DNA of 37,337 nt, taken from positions 1 to 37,337 of the forward strand of contig NZ_JAIQLH010000143.1 in NCBI RefSeq assembly GCF_020037025.1. The letters run 5' to 3'. Below the pieces are notes generated by a model, which ran no database searches, was not told where the DNA came from, and saw only the letters and a program-made list of their open reading frames with translations. The position numbers were made by a program, and so were the translations under genes. Below are positions 16,475-23,984 of the stretch, one piece after another (position 1 is the stretch's first letter; each line of letters begins with the position of its first letter). The stretch comes from Streptomyces huiliensis (GTDB lineage Bacteria > Actinomycetota > Actinomycetes > Streptomycetales > Streptomycetaceae).

Positions 16475-17785
16475 CTACTTCTTACGGGCCGAGGCCGGGT
16501 CCTTGTGAGCCGAGCCCGGAACCCCGCCCTCCTCCTGCTTCAGGAACGCGACCTCCGGGAAATCGGCCGAGGGGCCGTCGAGCAGCTTGCCGGGGGCGTT
16601 GCGCAGCTGCTTGTCGAAGAAGGCGACGAGGTACGCCCGGGTGAGCGCGTTGGCACGGCCGCTGGACAGCGTGCCGAACGCGCCGGCCGCGTCCTCCGGG
16701 GGCACGCCCTCCGGCAGGCCCACCTGGTCGGCGAGCCAGTGCATGTCCGTGAAGGTCATGTGGCCGCCCTTGGCCACGTCCAGCCAGCGCTTCCAGCCGG
16801 TCATCTGCTTCCAGGCGGGGCTCCAGGTGTCCATGGGGCCGTTGAGGTCACCGGCGCGGGCCGCGCCGAGCAGCAGCACCGGCTTCTTGACGCCGCCGGC
16901 GGGCGGCTCGGTGAAGAAGTCGCCGTCCATGTCGGCGGCGGCGGACACCCGGGCGTCCTGCCCCAGCACCTCCACCGCGCTCGCGCCGCCGATGGAGTGC
17001 CCGGCCAGGCCGATCCGGGCGCGGTCGATCCGCAGGCCCGGGACGACCGGGGTGTCGGCGGCGAGCCGGTCGAGGACGAAGCGGAGGTCCTTGGCGCGGT
17101 TGCGGACCACCGCACCGTTGTCGCGCTCCTCGGGGCCGCAGATGGCGCACTGCTCGATGCGGCCGCCCGGGAACTCCACGGCGGTCTCGTAGGTGTGGTC
17201 GACACCGGCCACCACGTAGCCGCGGCTCGCCAGCTCCTCGGCGACGGAGGTGAGCGACGCCCGGCTCTGCCCGAAGCCCGGCGACAGCACGACGAGCGGC
17301 CGGGCCCCGCCGGAGGCCGGCGCGGCGTCGACGACGCCGTGGGTGCGCACGGTGCTCAGCTTGGTGTTGCCGTACAGCGCCTCGGAGAGCTTCGGCGAGA
17401 CGTACGGCGCCGTGGTGCCGCGGCCGGACGCCGCCGGGTACCAGACCGAGACCATCAGCTCGCGCTTCCCGGCGGACGGCTTCCAGGGGTCCGTCCGGGC
17501 CTCGTCGACCAGGCGCAGGGTCTTCTCCCCGATCGGCTGCCGGACGGTGGGGGCGGGTACCTCGGGGGCGGCGGCCCTGCCCTTGACCGGCGCGGCGGCG
17601 GCGCCCTGAGCAGGCTGAGCGGCCGGGGCCGCGGCGGCGACAGCGGGTATCTGGGTGGCGGCGAGCGCGGCGAGCAGGGTCGCGGCGGCGACGGCGCCCG
17701 TCCGGCCGCGGCGGGAACGAACGGGGTGGTGTTCGGGGTGATGGGCGGGGTGATGGGCGGGGCGGCGTGCGGAATTCTTCGGCAT
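16475..17785 (-). CDS. Secreted alpha/beta hydrolase (PAF-acetylhydrolase-like)
   Basis: A 436-residue exported hydrolase. The first 60 residues are a long signal region: His/Pro/Arg-rich start (AHHPAHHPEHHP), then GAVAAATLLAALAATQIPAVAAAA. The catalytic domain shows PLVVLSPGFGQSRASLTSVAEELASRGYVV, the nucleophile elbow GHSIGG (Ser264), a later acidic candidate in DMDGDFF, and a His in GGHMTFTD. This order fits lipoprotein-associated phospholipase/PAF-AH-like or dienelactone-hydrolase-like secreted esterases; the substrate is unknown. The ATG at 17785 lacks a Shine-Dalgarno, but TACCGT lies seven bases upstream, so a leaderless or near-leaderless mRNA is possible. An in-frame extension to 18163 crosses the divergent lipase gene and is rejected. 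Confidence 0.88.
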   Translation of the reverse strand: MPKNSARRPAHHPAHHPEHHPVRSRRGRTGAVAAATLLAALAATQIPAVAAAAPAAQPAQGAAAAPVKGRAAAPEVPAPTVRQPIGEKTLRLVDEARTDPWKPSAGKRELMVSVWYPAASGRGTTAPYVSPKLSEALYGNTKLSTVRTHGVVDAAPASGGARPLVVLSPGFGQSRASLTSVAEELASRGYVVAGVDHTYETAVEFPGGRIEQCAICGPEERDNGAVVRNRAKDLRFVLDRLAADTPVVPGLRIDRARIGLAGHSIGGASAVEVLGQDARVSAAADMDGDFFTEPPAGGVKKPVLLLGAARAGDLNGPMDTWSPAWKQMTGWKRWLDVAKGGHMTFTDMHWLADQVGLPEGVPPEDAAGAFGTLSSGRANALTRAYLVAFFDKQLRNAPGKLLDGPSADFPEVAFLKQEEGGVPGSAHKDPASARKK

Positions 17786-18128
17786 GCCCGTCACGGTAGG
17801 AACCCCTTGAGGGCCGGGCATCGGCCGAGGGGAGGACGGCACGACCCTTGGGAGCCCTACCGGGTGACGGCTCGTCAGCCGCAGGAAGGATGTAAGGGCC
17901 ACCGATCGGCGGGGGTGCGGTCGGCTCGTCAGCATGTAAGGGGCACCCCCAAGGGGCGACTTCCGGCCACCGCCCGGCCCGTCCGCCGTACGGCTTTCAG
18001 GTGACGGCAGGGCACGGCTCCCCCGCGCCGGCGGCGGGGCCGGATACGACAGGCAGCACGCGCACCGCCAAGGGCGCGTACCCGCACCGCAGTTCGCGGC
18101 GCCGGACCGACCCCCGGAAGGGAACCCG
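17786..18128. other. Divergent spacer between the hydrolase and lipase genes
   Basis: A 343-bp region. On the minus strand TACCGT (17793-17798) may be the -10 for the hydrolase. It also has GTAAGGGGCACCCCC and CAAGGGGC near 17936-17957, part of the recurring CCCTTA/GGGG-type motif. No gene is visible. Confidence 0.5.
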
Positions 18129-18950
18129 ATGCCCGTACCGTCCACCCTGGACCGCCACGCCACCGAGTGCGACCTGAACCACGCCTACTGGCTGGCCCGC
18201 GCCTCCGACCTGGCCTACAAGGACGAGGCCACCATCGAGGAGCAGGCCCGGAAGTGGGGCTTCGACCGGATCAGGCACCACCACACCCGGTTCACCCCGC
18301 CGTTCCCGCTCCAGGACACCCAGGCGTTCACCGTCGCCGACGACCACATGATCATCACCGCCTTCCGGGGCACGGAACCGAAGCAGATCCGCGACTGGCT
18401 CTCGGACGCCACCACCCCGCCCTGGCCGGGCCCGGCGAGGACCGGCTACGTCCACTACGGGTTCGGGGAGGCCCTGCAGTCGGTGTTCCCCGCGGTGAAG
18501 GACACGATCGCGGAGTTCCGCACCTCCGACCAGACGGTCTGGCTGACCGGCCACAGCCTCGGCGGCGCCCTGGCCATGCTCGCCGGCGCCCGGCTGTACC
18601 TGGAGGACCCCCGGCTGCGCGCGGACGGCGTCTGCACCTTCGGCCAGCCGCGGACCTGCGACCGCCTGCTCGCCGACGCGTACAACAAGGGCTTCAAGAA
18701 GCGCATGCACCGCTTCGTCAACAACAACGACATCGTCCCGCAGCTGCCCCCGGAGCCCGCGTACACCCACGTCGACGCCCTGCGCTACATCGACGCGGAC
18801 GGCCGGATCCGCGAGTCCATGTCGCTCTTCGGCGGGCTGACCGACCGGGCCAAGGGCCTGACCGCCGACGCGTTCGCCCCGGCGAGCGACGGCGTCCGGG
18901 ACCACTCGATGAGCCGCTACCTGGCGGCGCTGGAGAAGAACCTGGCGTGA
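18129..18950 (+). CDS. Class 3 lipase family protein
   Basis: A 273-residue alpha/beta hydrolase of the Lipase_3 family, predicted to cleave acyl esters. It has the lid-proximal strand HMIITAFRGTEPKQIRDWLSDA, the nucleophile elbow TGHSLGGALA (Ser143), CTFGQPRTCD with the following VNNNDIVPQLPP, and a His near GVRDHSMSRYL; Ser, Asp and His fit the family triad. No signal peptide is present, so it is probably cytoplasmic, unlike most lipases of this class. The ATG follows AAGGGA at normal distance. It is divergent from the secreted hydrolase and 134 bp upstream of the HAD gene, which has its own promoter. Confidence 0.9.
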   Translation: MPVPSTLDRHATECDLNHAYWLARASDLAYKDEATIEEQARKWGFDRIRHHHTRFTPPFPLQDTQAFTVADDHMIITAFRGTEPKQIRDWLSDATTPPWPGPARTGYVHYGFGEALQSVFPAVKDTIAEFRTSDQTVWLTGHSLGGALAMLAGARLYLEDPRLRADGVCTFGQPRTCDRLLADAYNKGFKKRMHRFVNNNDIVPQLPPEPAYTHVDALRYIDADGRIRESMSLFGGLTDRAKGLTADAFAPASDGVRDHSMSRYLAALEKNLA

Positions 18951-18982
18951 GGCCGGAAAGCCTCCCGCGGCGGGCCGCTCCC

Positions 18983-19022
18983 TTGGCGCACCCTCCCTTG
19001 TTTTGTATCGTGGAGGAACAAA
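18983..19022 (+). promoter_or_regulatory. Promoter of the HAD gene overlapped by an inverted-repeat operator
   Basis: TTGGCG (18983-18988), a 17-bp spacer and TATCGT (19006-19011) form a vegetative promoter. The operator TTTGTATC-GTGGA-GGAACAAA (19002-19022) covers the -10 and the expected start site near 19018, so a bound protein would block transcription. The same motif lies before the MFS-winged-helix gene at 16388-16408. Confidence 0.65.
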
Positions 19023-19084
19023 CGGAGCCGCTCGCCCGGGAGCGAGCCCGGCGCCGCCCGCCCCACCCCCCGCAGGAGTGCAGC

Positions 19085-19804
19085 ATGCCCAGGTCAGAGT
19101 CCCCGTCCATAGGCGCGATCAAGGCCGTACTCCTCGACATGGACGGCACCATCGTCAACTCCGACGCCGTCGTCGAGCGCTGCTGGCGCCGTTGGGCCGA
19201 GGAGCACGGGCTGGACGCCGACGAGGCGCTGAAGGTGGTCCACGGCCGCCAGGGCTGGGCCACCATGGCCGTCCTGCTCCCCGACCGGCCCATGGAACTC
19301 AACCACGAGGACAACCGGCGCATGCTGGAGGCCGAGACCGCCGACATGGACGGCGTCGTCCCCGTCCCCGGCGCGCCCGCCTTCATGAGCGCCCTCGCCG
19401 GCCTCCCGCACGCCCTCGTCACCTCCGCAGACCGGCCCCTCGCCGAGGCCCGCATGGCCGCCGCCGGGCTGCCGATGCCCGCCGTCCGCGTCACCGCCGA
19501 GAGCGTCGGCGCCAGCAAGCCCGACCCCGAGGGCTTCCTCAAGGCCGCCGCCGAGCTGGGTTTCGCCCCGCACGAGTGCGTCGTGTTCGAGGACTCGGGC
19601 GCGGGCATCACGGCCGGCCGCGCGGCCGGCATGCGGGTCGTCGGCGTGGGCCCCCGCGCGGCGGCCCACGCCCCCGACGCCCTCGTCCCGGACCTCACCG
19701 GGGTCCGCGTGGAGGCCGCGCCGGACGGCGGCCTGGTCCTCCACCTCGACGCCGACGACGCCGGCGACGGTGACGACGGCGCCGACGACGACGGCGACCG
19801 CTGA
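19085..19804 (+). CDS. HAD family phosphatase (subfamily IA)
   Basis: A 239-residue cytoplasmic phosphatase of the haloacid dehalogenase superfamily. Motif I is LLDMDGTIVNSD (nucleophile Asp18, acid Asp20); motif II is HALVTSAD; motif III Lys is in GASKPDPEGF; motif IV is VVFEDSGAGITAG. The helical cap between residues 25 and 95 places it with beta-phosphoglucomutase- or sugar-phosphatase-like enzymes (YfbT/HxpA type); the sugar phosphate or polyol phosphate is unknown. The last 20 residues are an Asp/Gly-rich acidic tail with no family counterpart. ATG with AGGAG upstream. It shares an operator with the exporter fusion gene, so the two may be co-regulated. Confidence 0.9.
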   Translation: MPRSESPSIGAIKAVLLDMDGTIVNSDAVVERCWRRWAEEHGLDADEALKVVHGRQGWATMAVLLPDRPMELNHEDNRRMLEAETADMDGVVPVPGAPAFMSALAGLPHALVTSADRPLAEARMAAAGLPMPAVRVTAESVGASKPDPEGFLKAAAELGFAPHECVVFEDSGAGITAGRAAGMRVVGVGPRAAAHAPDALVPDLTGVRVEAAPDGGLVLHLDADDAGDGDDGADDDGDR

Positions 19805-19842
19805 GGCACCCCCGGCACCCGCCGGCAGCCGCGTCCGTCAGG

Positions 19843-20316
19843 TCAGGCGAACTGACCGGGCTGGTAGCCGCCCGCGGGCATCTGCACCATCACGTTCATG
19901 CGGTTGAAGGCGTTGATGAGGCCGATGAGGAACACCAGGGCGGCGAGCTGCCGCTCGTCGTAGTGCTTGGCGGCGTTGGCCCAGACCTCGTCCGGGACCC
20001 CGCCGGCCGCGTCGGCGATACGGGTGCCCTCCTCCGCCAGCTCCAGGGCGGCCCGCTCGGCCTCGGTGAAGACCGTGGCCTCCCGCCAGGCCGCGATCAT
20101 GTGCAGCCGGGTCGCGGTCTCCCCCGCGTGGGCCGCCTCCTTGGTGTGCATGTCGAGGCAGAAGCCGCAGCCGTTGATCTGGCTGGCACGGATCTTCACC
20201 AGCTCCTGCGTCGCGGCCGGCAGCCCCGAGTCGGTCACGACTTTGCCCGCCGCGACGAGGTGCTTCACGATCGCGGCGGTCTGCGGGTCGCCGTGGAGGT
20301 TCAGGCGCGCGTTCAT
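19843..20316 (-). CDS. AhpD-like carboxymuconolactone decarboxylase family protein
   Basis: A 157-residue all-helical protein of the CMD/AhpD family. The redox motif NGCGFCLDMH (Cys50, Cys53, His57) is intact, which in AhpD-type members supports peroxide or alkylhydroperoxide reduction rather than ring decarboxylation. The core REATVFTEAERAALELAEEGTRI is typical of the family. ATG with AGGAG upstream. Its promoter matches the ECF41 sigma consensus exactly (20361-20387). ECF41 sigma factor genes often lie beside CMD, oxidoreductase or epimerase genes, yet no sigma gene is found in this window, so it would be a distant target. Confidence 0.92.
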   Translation of the reverse strand: MNARLNLHGDPQTAAIVKHLVAAGKVVTDSGLPAATQELVKIRASQINGCGFCLDMHTKEAAHAGETATRLHMIAAWREATVFTEAERAALELAEEGTRIADAAGGVPDEVWANAAKHYDERQLAALVFLIGLINAFNRMNVMVQMPAGGYQPGQFA

Positions 20317-20360
20317 GGTGAACTCCTGGTGTCACGTCTCCGTTGTGCTGTCACCTCTTT

Positions 20361-20387
20361 GACGGGACAGCCCGCCGCGCTGTGACA
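20361..20387 (-). promoter_or_regulatory. ECF41 (SigJ-type) promoter for the AhpD-like gene
   Basis: On the minus strand TGTCACA (20381-20387), exactly 16 bases, then CGTC (20361-20364), about 45 bases before the ATG. This equals the published ECF41 consensus TGTCACA-N16-CGTC. An extra inverted repeat GTGCTGTCAC (20345-20354) / GTGACAGCAC (20382-20391) straddles the promoter and could bind a regulator. Confidence 0.75.
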
Positions 20388-20454
20388 GCACCGCGTGTGA
20401 CCTGCGTCTCGCCGGCTCCTGCTCCTCTCATGGGCGCGGAGAGTGCCCCGGCCC

Positions 20455-20543
20455 CTCCCCCAGAGGGGTCACCCCCAGTCCTCAAACGCCGGACCGGCTG
20501 TATCAGCCCGTTGGGGGCGCCCCCTCTGGGGGAGTTTGAGGAC
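20455..20543. repeat. Interleaved inverted repeat, Streptomyces-type intergenic element
   Basis: Two perfect inverted repeats are interleaved: A CTCCCCCAGAGGGG (20455-20468) with A' (20521-20534), and B GTCCTCAAAC (20478-20487) with B' (20534-20543). The order A-B-A'-B' cannot form two simple nested hairpins. Sequences like CCTCAAACGCCGGAC recur between genes in many Streptomyces genomes. It lies downstream of the XRE-TPR gene and may also end its transcript. Confidence 0.75.
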
Positions 20544-20562
20544 AACCGCGCGGAGCGCGGTT

Positions 20563-21876
20563 TCAGGGGGTCTGGGGGCTGGTCCCCCAGGAATCGGCGA
20601 AGGGGTGGGACCGGGGCGACTCCACCCGCTCAGCCAACTCCCGCAGCGCGGCCGACGCACCCCGCCCCGCGACCAGCGCAAGATCACGGATCGCACCCCG
20701 CGCCGCCTCGTGCCCGCGCACCATCTCCGGAGCCAGCCGCTCGGCGGCGAGAAAGCACCGCACCGCCTCGTCGACCCGCCGCAGCTGCGCATGCGCCCGC
20801 CCCATGTCGAGGGCGAGCCGCGCCCGCCGCTCGACGGACAGGCCGCCGGCGTCGAGCCGCAGCCCGGTGTCGAGCGCCTCGCCCGCGTCGCCCAGTTCCA
20901 CGGCGACGGCCACCGCCTGGATCTCCACGTTCGTGGGGCCGAACTCCAGGTGGAAGTCGTTGCGGTCGCCGCCGACGCGGCGTGCCACGGTCCGGGCGCG
21001 CTCGGTCTCCCGGCGGGCGGCGGTGCGGTCGCCGCGCCGGGCGTGGAGGAGGGCGAGCACGAGGTGGAAGGAGCCGAGCAGCGACAGCTCCTCCGGAGTG
21101 GCCGCCGCCTCGTCGCGGTGCCGGCCGAGCGCGTCGACCGCGGCTTGCGCGACGTGCTCCGCCTGCTCGTACCGCCGGAGCCGCAGGCAGGCGTGGGCCA
21201 GCCGGTAGGTTCCGGCGAAGACATCGAGGACGCGCCCGGACAGTTCCGCCGCCGCGATGGAGCGGTCGGCGGCCACCCAGGCGGCGTCCGCTTCGTTCTG
21301 CCGGGTGAAGGCCGCCGAGAGCGCCTGGTACGTGCGGGCGAGGAGGCCGTACGCCATCGCCCGCTCACGCTTCCCGGCCGTGCGCGCCAGCCGTTCGAGG
21401 CTGGGCAGCAGCGAGTTCAGCGCCGCGCCGAGCTCGGCGTACCGGTCTCCGTGGGCCAGCGACCACACGTGCTCGACGTCCTCCCGGAGGCCGGCGAGCG
21501 GCGCGGCGTCATGCGGGGCGTCGTGCGGCGCGTCCGGCGAAGGCGGAGACAGGAGCGTCCCGAGCGCCGGGTGTCCCGAGAGCAGCAGCCTGGCGCGGTT
21601 CAGGTGACCGTCCCCTACGGGCCGTTCGGCGGGCTCCGCGGTCGGCGGCGCGTCCGGCCGCAACTCGGCGACCGGCACGCCGAGTCCGTCCGCCAGCCGG
21701 TTGAGCACGTCGAGCCGGTTGACGGGCTGGATCCCGCGCTCGACCTGGGAGAGCCAGCTCGTGGTGCGGCCGAGGCGGGTCGCGAGCTCCTTCTGCGTCA
21801 GCCCGCGCGCGGCCCGCAGTTCCGCGACGCGGGCGCCGAACGCCCGCCGCTCCCTTTCGCGTTCGGCGTCACTCAC
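20563..21876 (-). CDS. XRE-family regulator with TPR-like sensor domain
   Basis: A 437-residue cytoplasmic regulator. Residues 10-65 are a Cro/C1-type HTH: VAELRAARGLTQKELATRLGRTTSWLSQVERGIQPVN. The rest is helical and built from TPR-like repeats (for example ERAMAYGLLARTYQALSAAF and ELSLLGSFHLVLALLHARRGD), an arrangement used to sense peptides or small ligands. The GTG at 21876 is seven bases after the stop of the ABM gene, so the two form an operon; GGAGGGG lies upstream. In-frame extension upstream into the ABM gene is a shadow. The targets are unknown. The C-terminal SWGTSPQTP runs into the repeat element. Confidence 0.88.
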   Translation of the reverse strand: MSDAERERERRAFGARVAELRAARGLTQKELATRLGRTTSWLSQVERGIQPVNRLDVLNRLADGLGVPVAELRPDAPPTAEPAERPVGDGHLNRARLLLSGHPALGTLLSPPSPDAPHDAPHDAAPLAGLREDVEHVWSLAHGDRYAELGAALNSLLPSLERLARTAGKRERAMAYGLLARTYQALSAAFTRQNEADAAWVAADRSIAAAELSGRVLDVFAGTYRLAHACLRLRRYEQAEHVAQAAVDALGRHRDEAAATPEELSLLGSFHLVLALLHARRGDRTAARRETERARTVARRVGGDRNDFHLEFGPTNVEIQAVAVAVELGDAGEALDTGLRLDAGGLSVERRARLALDMGRAHAQLRRVDEAVRCFLAAERLAPEMVRGHEAARGAIRDLALVAGRGASAALRELAERVESPRSHPFADSWGTSPQTP

Positions 21877-21883
21877 CGGCCGT

Positions 21884-22192
21884 TCACACCCCTCCGTCGA
21901 CGCGCTCCAGAAACGTGACGTCGGTCCTGAGCACGTATTTCTCGCGTTCCGCCAGGAAATGCCGTACGTGCGGCTGCCGTTCGTGTGCGTCGAAGGCCGC
22001 GCGGTCGGCGTACAGCTCGTAGAAGACGCGGGCGTCGGGCTCGTCCGGGACGCGATGCGTCGCGTACACGAGGGTTCCCGGTTCGTGCCGCCGGATCTCC
22101 TCGACCGTGCGCGAGACCAGCGCGTCGAAGGCGTCCGCGGCCTCCGCGCCGCGCAAGGCGAACCGGACGACAAGGCCGAAACCCGCAGCCAT
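21884..22192 (-). CDS. ABM-domain quinol-type monooxygenase
   Basis: A 102-residue protein of the antibiotic biosynthesis monooxygenase fold (dimeric ferredoxin-like). It shows GLVVRFALRGAEAADAFDALVSRTVEEIRRHEPGTLVYATHR, then DARVFYELYADRAAFDAHERQPHVRHFLAE, the family pattern of strand, helix, strand with a conserved His after the helix. Such cofactor-free enzymes oxidise quinols or other phenols, or act as heme-degrading-like scavengers; the substrate here is unknown. ATG at 22192 with GGGGAG upstream. The longer frame to 22270 lacks family similarity. It is the first gene of an operon with the XRE-TPR regulator. Confidence 0.85.
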   Translation of the reverse strand: MAAGFGLVVRFALRGAEAADAFDALVSRTVEEIRRHEPGTLVYATHRVPDEPDARVFYELYADRAAFDAHERQPHVRHFLAEREKYVLRTDVTFLERVDGGV

Positions 22193-22261
22193 AAGCGTTC
22201 TCCCCTCGGGTCGCACCAAGAATCGCAGAGCCTCGGCGGTGCGGTACAGCCGCAGGAATTC

Positions 22262-22290
22262 TTGACTCACAGAAACACTGCGAGTAGCGT
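22262..22290 (+). promoter_or_regulatory. Sigma-70-like promoter upstream of the Zn-ribbon gene
   Basis: TTGACT (22262-22267), a 17-bp spacer and TAGCGT (22285-22290). Transcription would start near 22297 and leave a leader of about 230 nt before the ATG at 22528. It overlaps the region that must also hold the divergent ABM promoter. Nothing else is recognised between 22193 and 22527. Confidence 0.65.
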
Positions 22291-22527
22291 CACGGTCACA
22301 CTGCCGCCGGGCATGGGGAATTCACCGCCGCGCGTCGCCAATCGGCTTGTGCGCGGCGGGACTTCACGGCCGTGCGGAACAGGCGCGGACGCACGGCGGG
22401 CCGCTCGACGGAACACCGGAACGGACATACGAAAAGGCCCCGACGGAATATGCGCTCATCGGTGCTGAACCACCGGACGAGCTCCGTCGAGGCCGACATC
22501 TGACCCCTGGATAAAGCAGGAGATTCG

Positions 22528-22863
22528 ATGCGCCTTCAGAGTATCGGCCCGCGGGGCGGTCCGCGTACCCCGCACCGGTTCTGCGGCCACCCGCCGTCCG
22601 CCTGGACGACGGCGGACGGCATGCGGACGTGCGGTGCGTGCGGGACGCGCCGGGTGGACGACTACGCGGCGCTCGCGCTCGCGCTGGAACTCCCGGAGCG
22701 GCCGGGGCCGTTCGGGCCGACCTCCCGCGGCCGGGGCGCCATGGCGGCCGTACGCCCCGGCGGCGGCCCGGCCCCCGGCGGCGGCTCCGCCGCCGCCCGC
22801 CGCGCGGAGTTGCTCAGGCGGGTGCGGGAAGCGAACCGGTGGAGCGCCGAGCGGCGGCCGTAG
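22528..22863 (+). CDS. Small Zn-ribbon-like protein (DUF6255-like?)
   Basis: A 111-residue soluble protein. Residues 19-39 hold CGHPPSAWTTADGMRTCGACG, with possible metal ligands Cys/His followed by CGAC, like a treble-clef or ribbon. The pattern of a Trp, a Cys pair and an RRVDDYAAL segment reminds me of DUF6255, small proteins found in or near natural product clusters, but this is from memory and unsure. The rest is Gly/Pro-rich with a basic helical end. The ATG has CAGGAG upstream at good distance, and a strong promoter lies 240 bp before it. Confidence 0.6.
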   Translation: MRLQSIGPRGGPRTPHRFCGHPPSAWTTADGMRTCGACGTRRVDDYAALALALELPERPGPFGPTSRGRGAMAAVRPGGGPAPGGGSAAARRAELLRRVREANRWSAERRP

Positions 22864-22894
22864 GAGGGGCAGGGGGCCTGACTCGTCGCCGGGA

Positions 22895-23476
22895 CTACCC
22901 CATCGCCGCCTCGTAAAGGCTGAATCCGGCCAGCGCCAGCATGATCAACGCCGCGACACGCGTGATCAGCGTCAGGGGCACGTACCGCATCAGGGTGCGG
23001 CCGCCCACGATGCCCAGGGCCGCCACGGCCCACAGGCCCAGGACGGCGCCGAGGCCGACCGAGAGCGGGTCGTCGTAGCGGGCCGCGAGGTTGGCGGTCA
23101 TGATCTGGGTGAGGTCGCCGAACTCGGCCGCCAGGATGAGCATGAAGCCGGCGCCGGACACCTTCCAGAAGGACTGGTCGGCGGGCTTCCGCACCTCCTC
23201 GTCGTCGTCCTCCTTCTGGAACAGCAGCATGGCCGCTCCGATCAGGAAGGCCGCGCCGACGATCGCCTGGAGCAGGCGGTGCGGGAGAAGGGTGAGCAGG
23301 CTGCCCGCGGCGAGCGCCAGGGCGACGTGCACCAGGAAGGCGGCGGCGACGCCCGCGAAGACGTACGAGGCGCGGTAGCGGGTGCCGAGCATGAGCGAGG
23401 CCAGGGCGGTCTTGTCCGGCAGCTCGGCCAGGAAGATCACGCCGAAGACCAAGGCGGTGACGGTGAGGCTGATCAC
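22895..23476 (-). CDS. TMEM165/GDT1 (UPF0016) family cation transporter, probable Mn2+ exporter
   Basis: A 193-residue membrane protein with six predicted helices in two inverted halves. Each half carries the family signature E-x-G-D-(K/R)-(T/S): here AELPDKTALAS (Glu18, Asp21) and AEFGDLTQIM (Glu118, Asp121); the first has Pro for Gly. The cytoplasmic loop QKEDDDEEVRKPAD is acidic. Family members move Mn2+ and Ca2+; bacterial ones export Mn2+. The yybP-ykoY Mn2+ riboswitch in the leader supports that role here and predicts induction by excess manganese. The ATG at 23476 has GAGGAAT upstream. It is a single-gene unit. Confidence 0.93.
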   Translation of the reverse strand: MISLTVTALVFGVIFLAELPDKTALASLMLGTRYRASYVFAGVAAAFLVHVALALAAGSLLTLLPHRLLQAIVGAAFLIGAAMLLFQKEDDDEEVRKPADQSFWKVSGAGFMLILAAEFGDLTQIMTANLAARYDDPLSVGLGAVLGLWAVAALGIVGGRTLMRYVPLTLITRVAALIMLALAGFSLYEAAMG

Positions 23477-23576
23477 AGGATTCCTCTTCGGTGGGGCTGC
23501 CGCACCGGAAGGGTCCCGCCCCGGGCCCTGGGGGATCCAAGGGGGTTCAGGGGTCGCTTCGGCACGGCAGCGTCGT

Positions 23577-23693
23577 GGACACTGCGGCCGAAGGTCTCGC
23601 TGGCCCGCACCCTTACGGGTCGGCCTCCGGGCGCCGGCCGGGCCTGGGGCCCAGCAGTATGTCGACGGTCCGGCGAAGAGCTACTCCCCTTCT
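23577..23693 (-). promoter_or_regulatory. yybP-ykoY manganese riboswitch
   Basis: On the minus strand the leader starts AAGGGGAGTAGC (near 23683-23695) and ends GCGAGACCTTCGGCCGC (near 23584-23600). Between them lie a CGACATACTG segment and a long GC-rich stem (GGGCCCCAGGCCCGG region and the CCGACCCGTAAGGGTGCGGGC hairpin). The two conserved ends and their order are those of the yybP-ykoY RNA, which binds Mn2+. The remaining 100 nt to the ATG would be the expression platform. Confidence 0.82.
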
Positions 23694-23909
23694 GCTCCCC
23701 TCAGGGTACGGGACGGGAGTGCCACCCGTCGCCCCGCGAGCCGTACACCTGTTTTCCACTTTCCGCGGCGCGCCGGAAGTCGCACGCTGTCATCAGGGGG
23801 ACCGTGCGACCGGACGGATCCGGATGCGGAAAAGCACCGGAAAGACACCGGAAAGCCGCCGGAGCGCCCGGCGCACGACGAAGCGCTCGAAGCGAAACGA
23901 AGAACTTGA

Positions 23910-23940
23910 ACTTGCAAGTATCGTTAGGGGTACCTAACCT
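23910..23940 (+). promoter_or_regulatory. doxX promoter with two palindromic operators
   Basis: TTGCAA (23912-23917), 17 bases, TAACCT (23935-23940). The palindrome ACTTGCAAGT (23910-23919) covers the -35, and GTTAGG-N4-CCTAAC (23923-23938) covers the spacer and -10. The latter resembles half of an actinobacterial iron box (DmdR/IdeR) but matches only about 13 of 19 positions. The transcript would start near 23947. Confidence 0.6.
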
Positions 23941-23984
23941 TTGGACCTCTCGTCGTATCCGTCCCCGACACGAGGAGCAGTCCC

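Noticed and set aside
17786..18163. Extension of the secreted hydrolase to 562 residues
   Set aside because: It runs over the lipase start and would bury the signal peptide inside the protein.
22296..22499. Short minus-strand frame of 67 residues upstream of the Zn-ribbon gene
   Set aside because: Unusual codon use, no Shine-Dalgarno, and it lies across the predicted leader of the plus-strand gene.
23923..23938. Certain DmdR/IdeR iron box
   Set aside because: Only one half plus the symmetric end fit the 19-bp consensus (about 13 of 19 positions); kept as a palindrome only.
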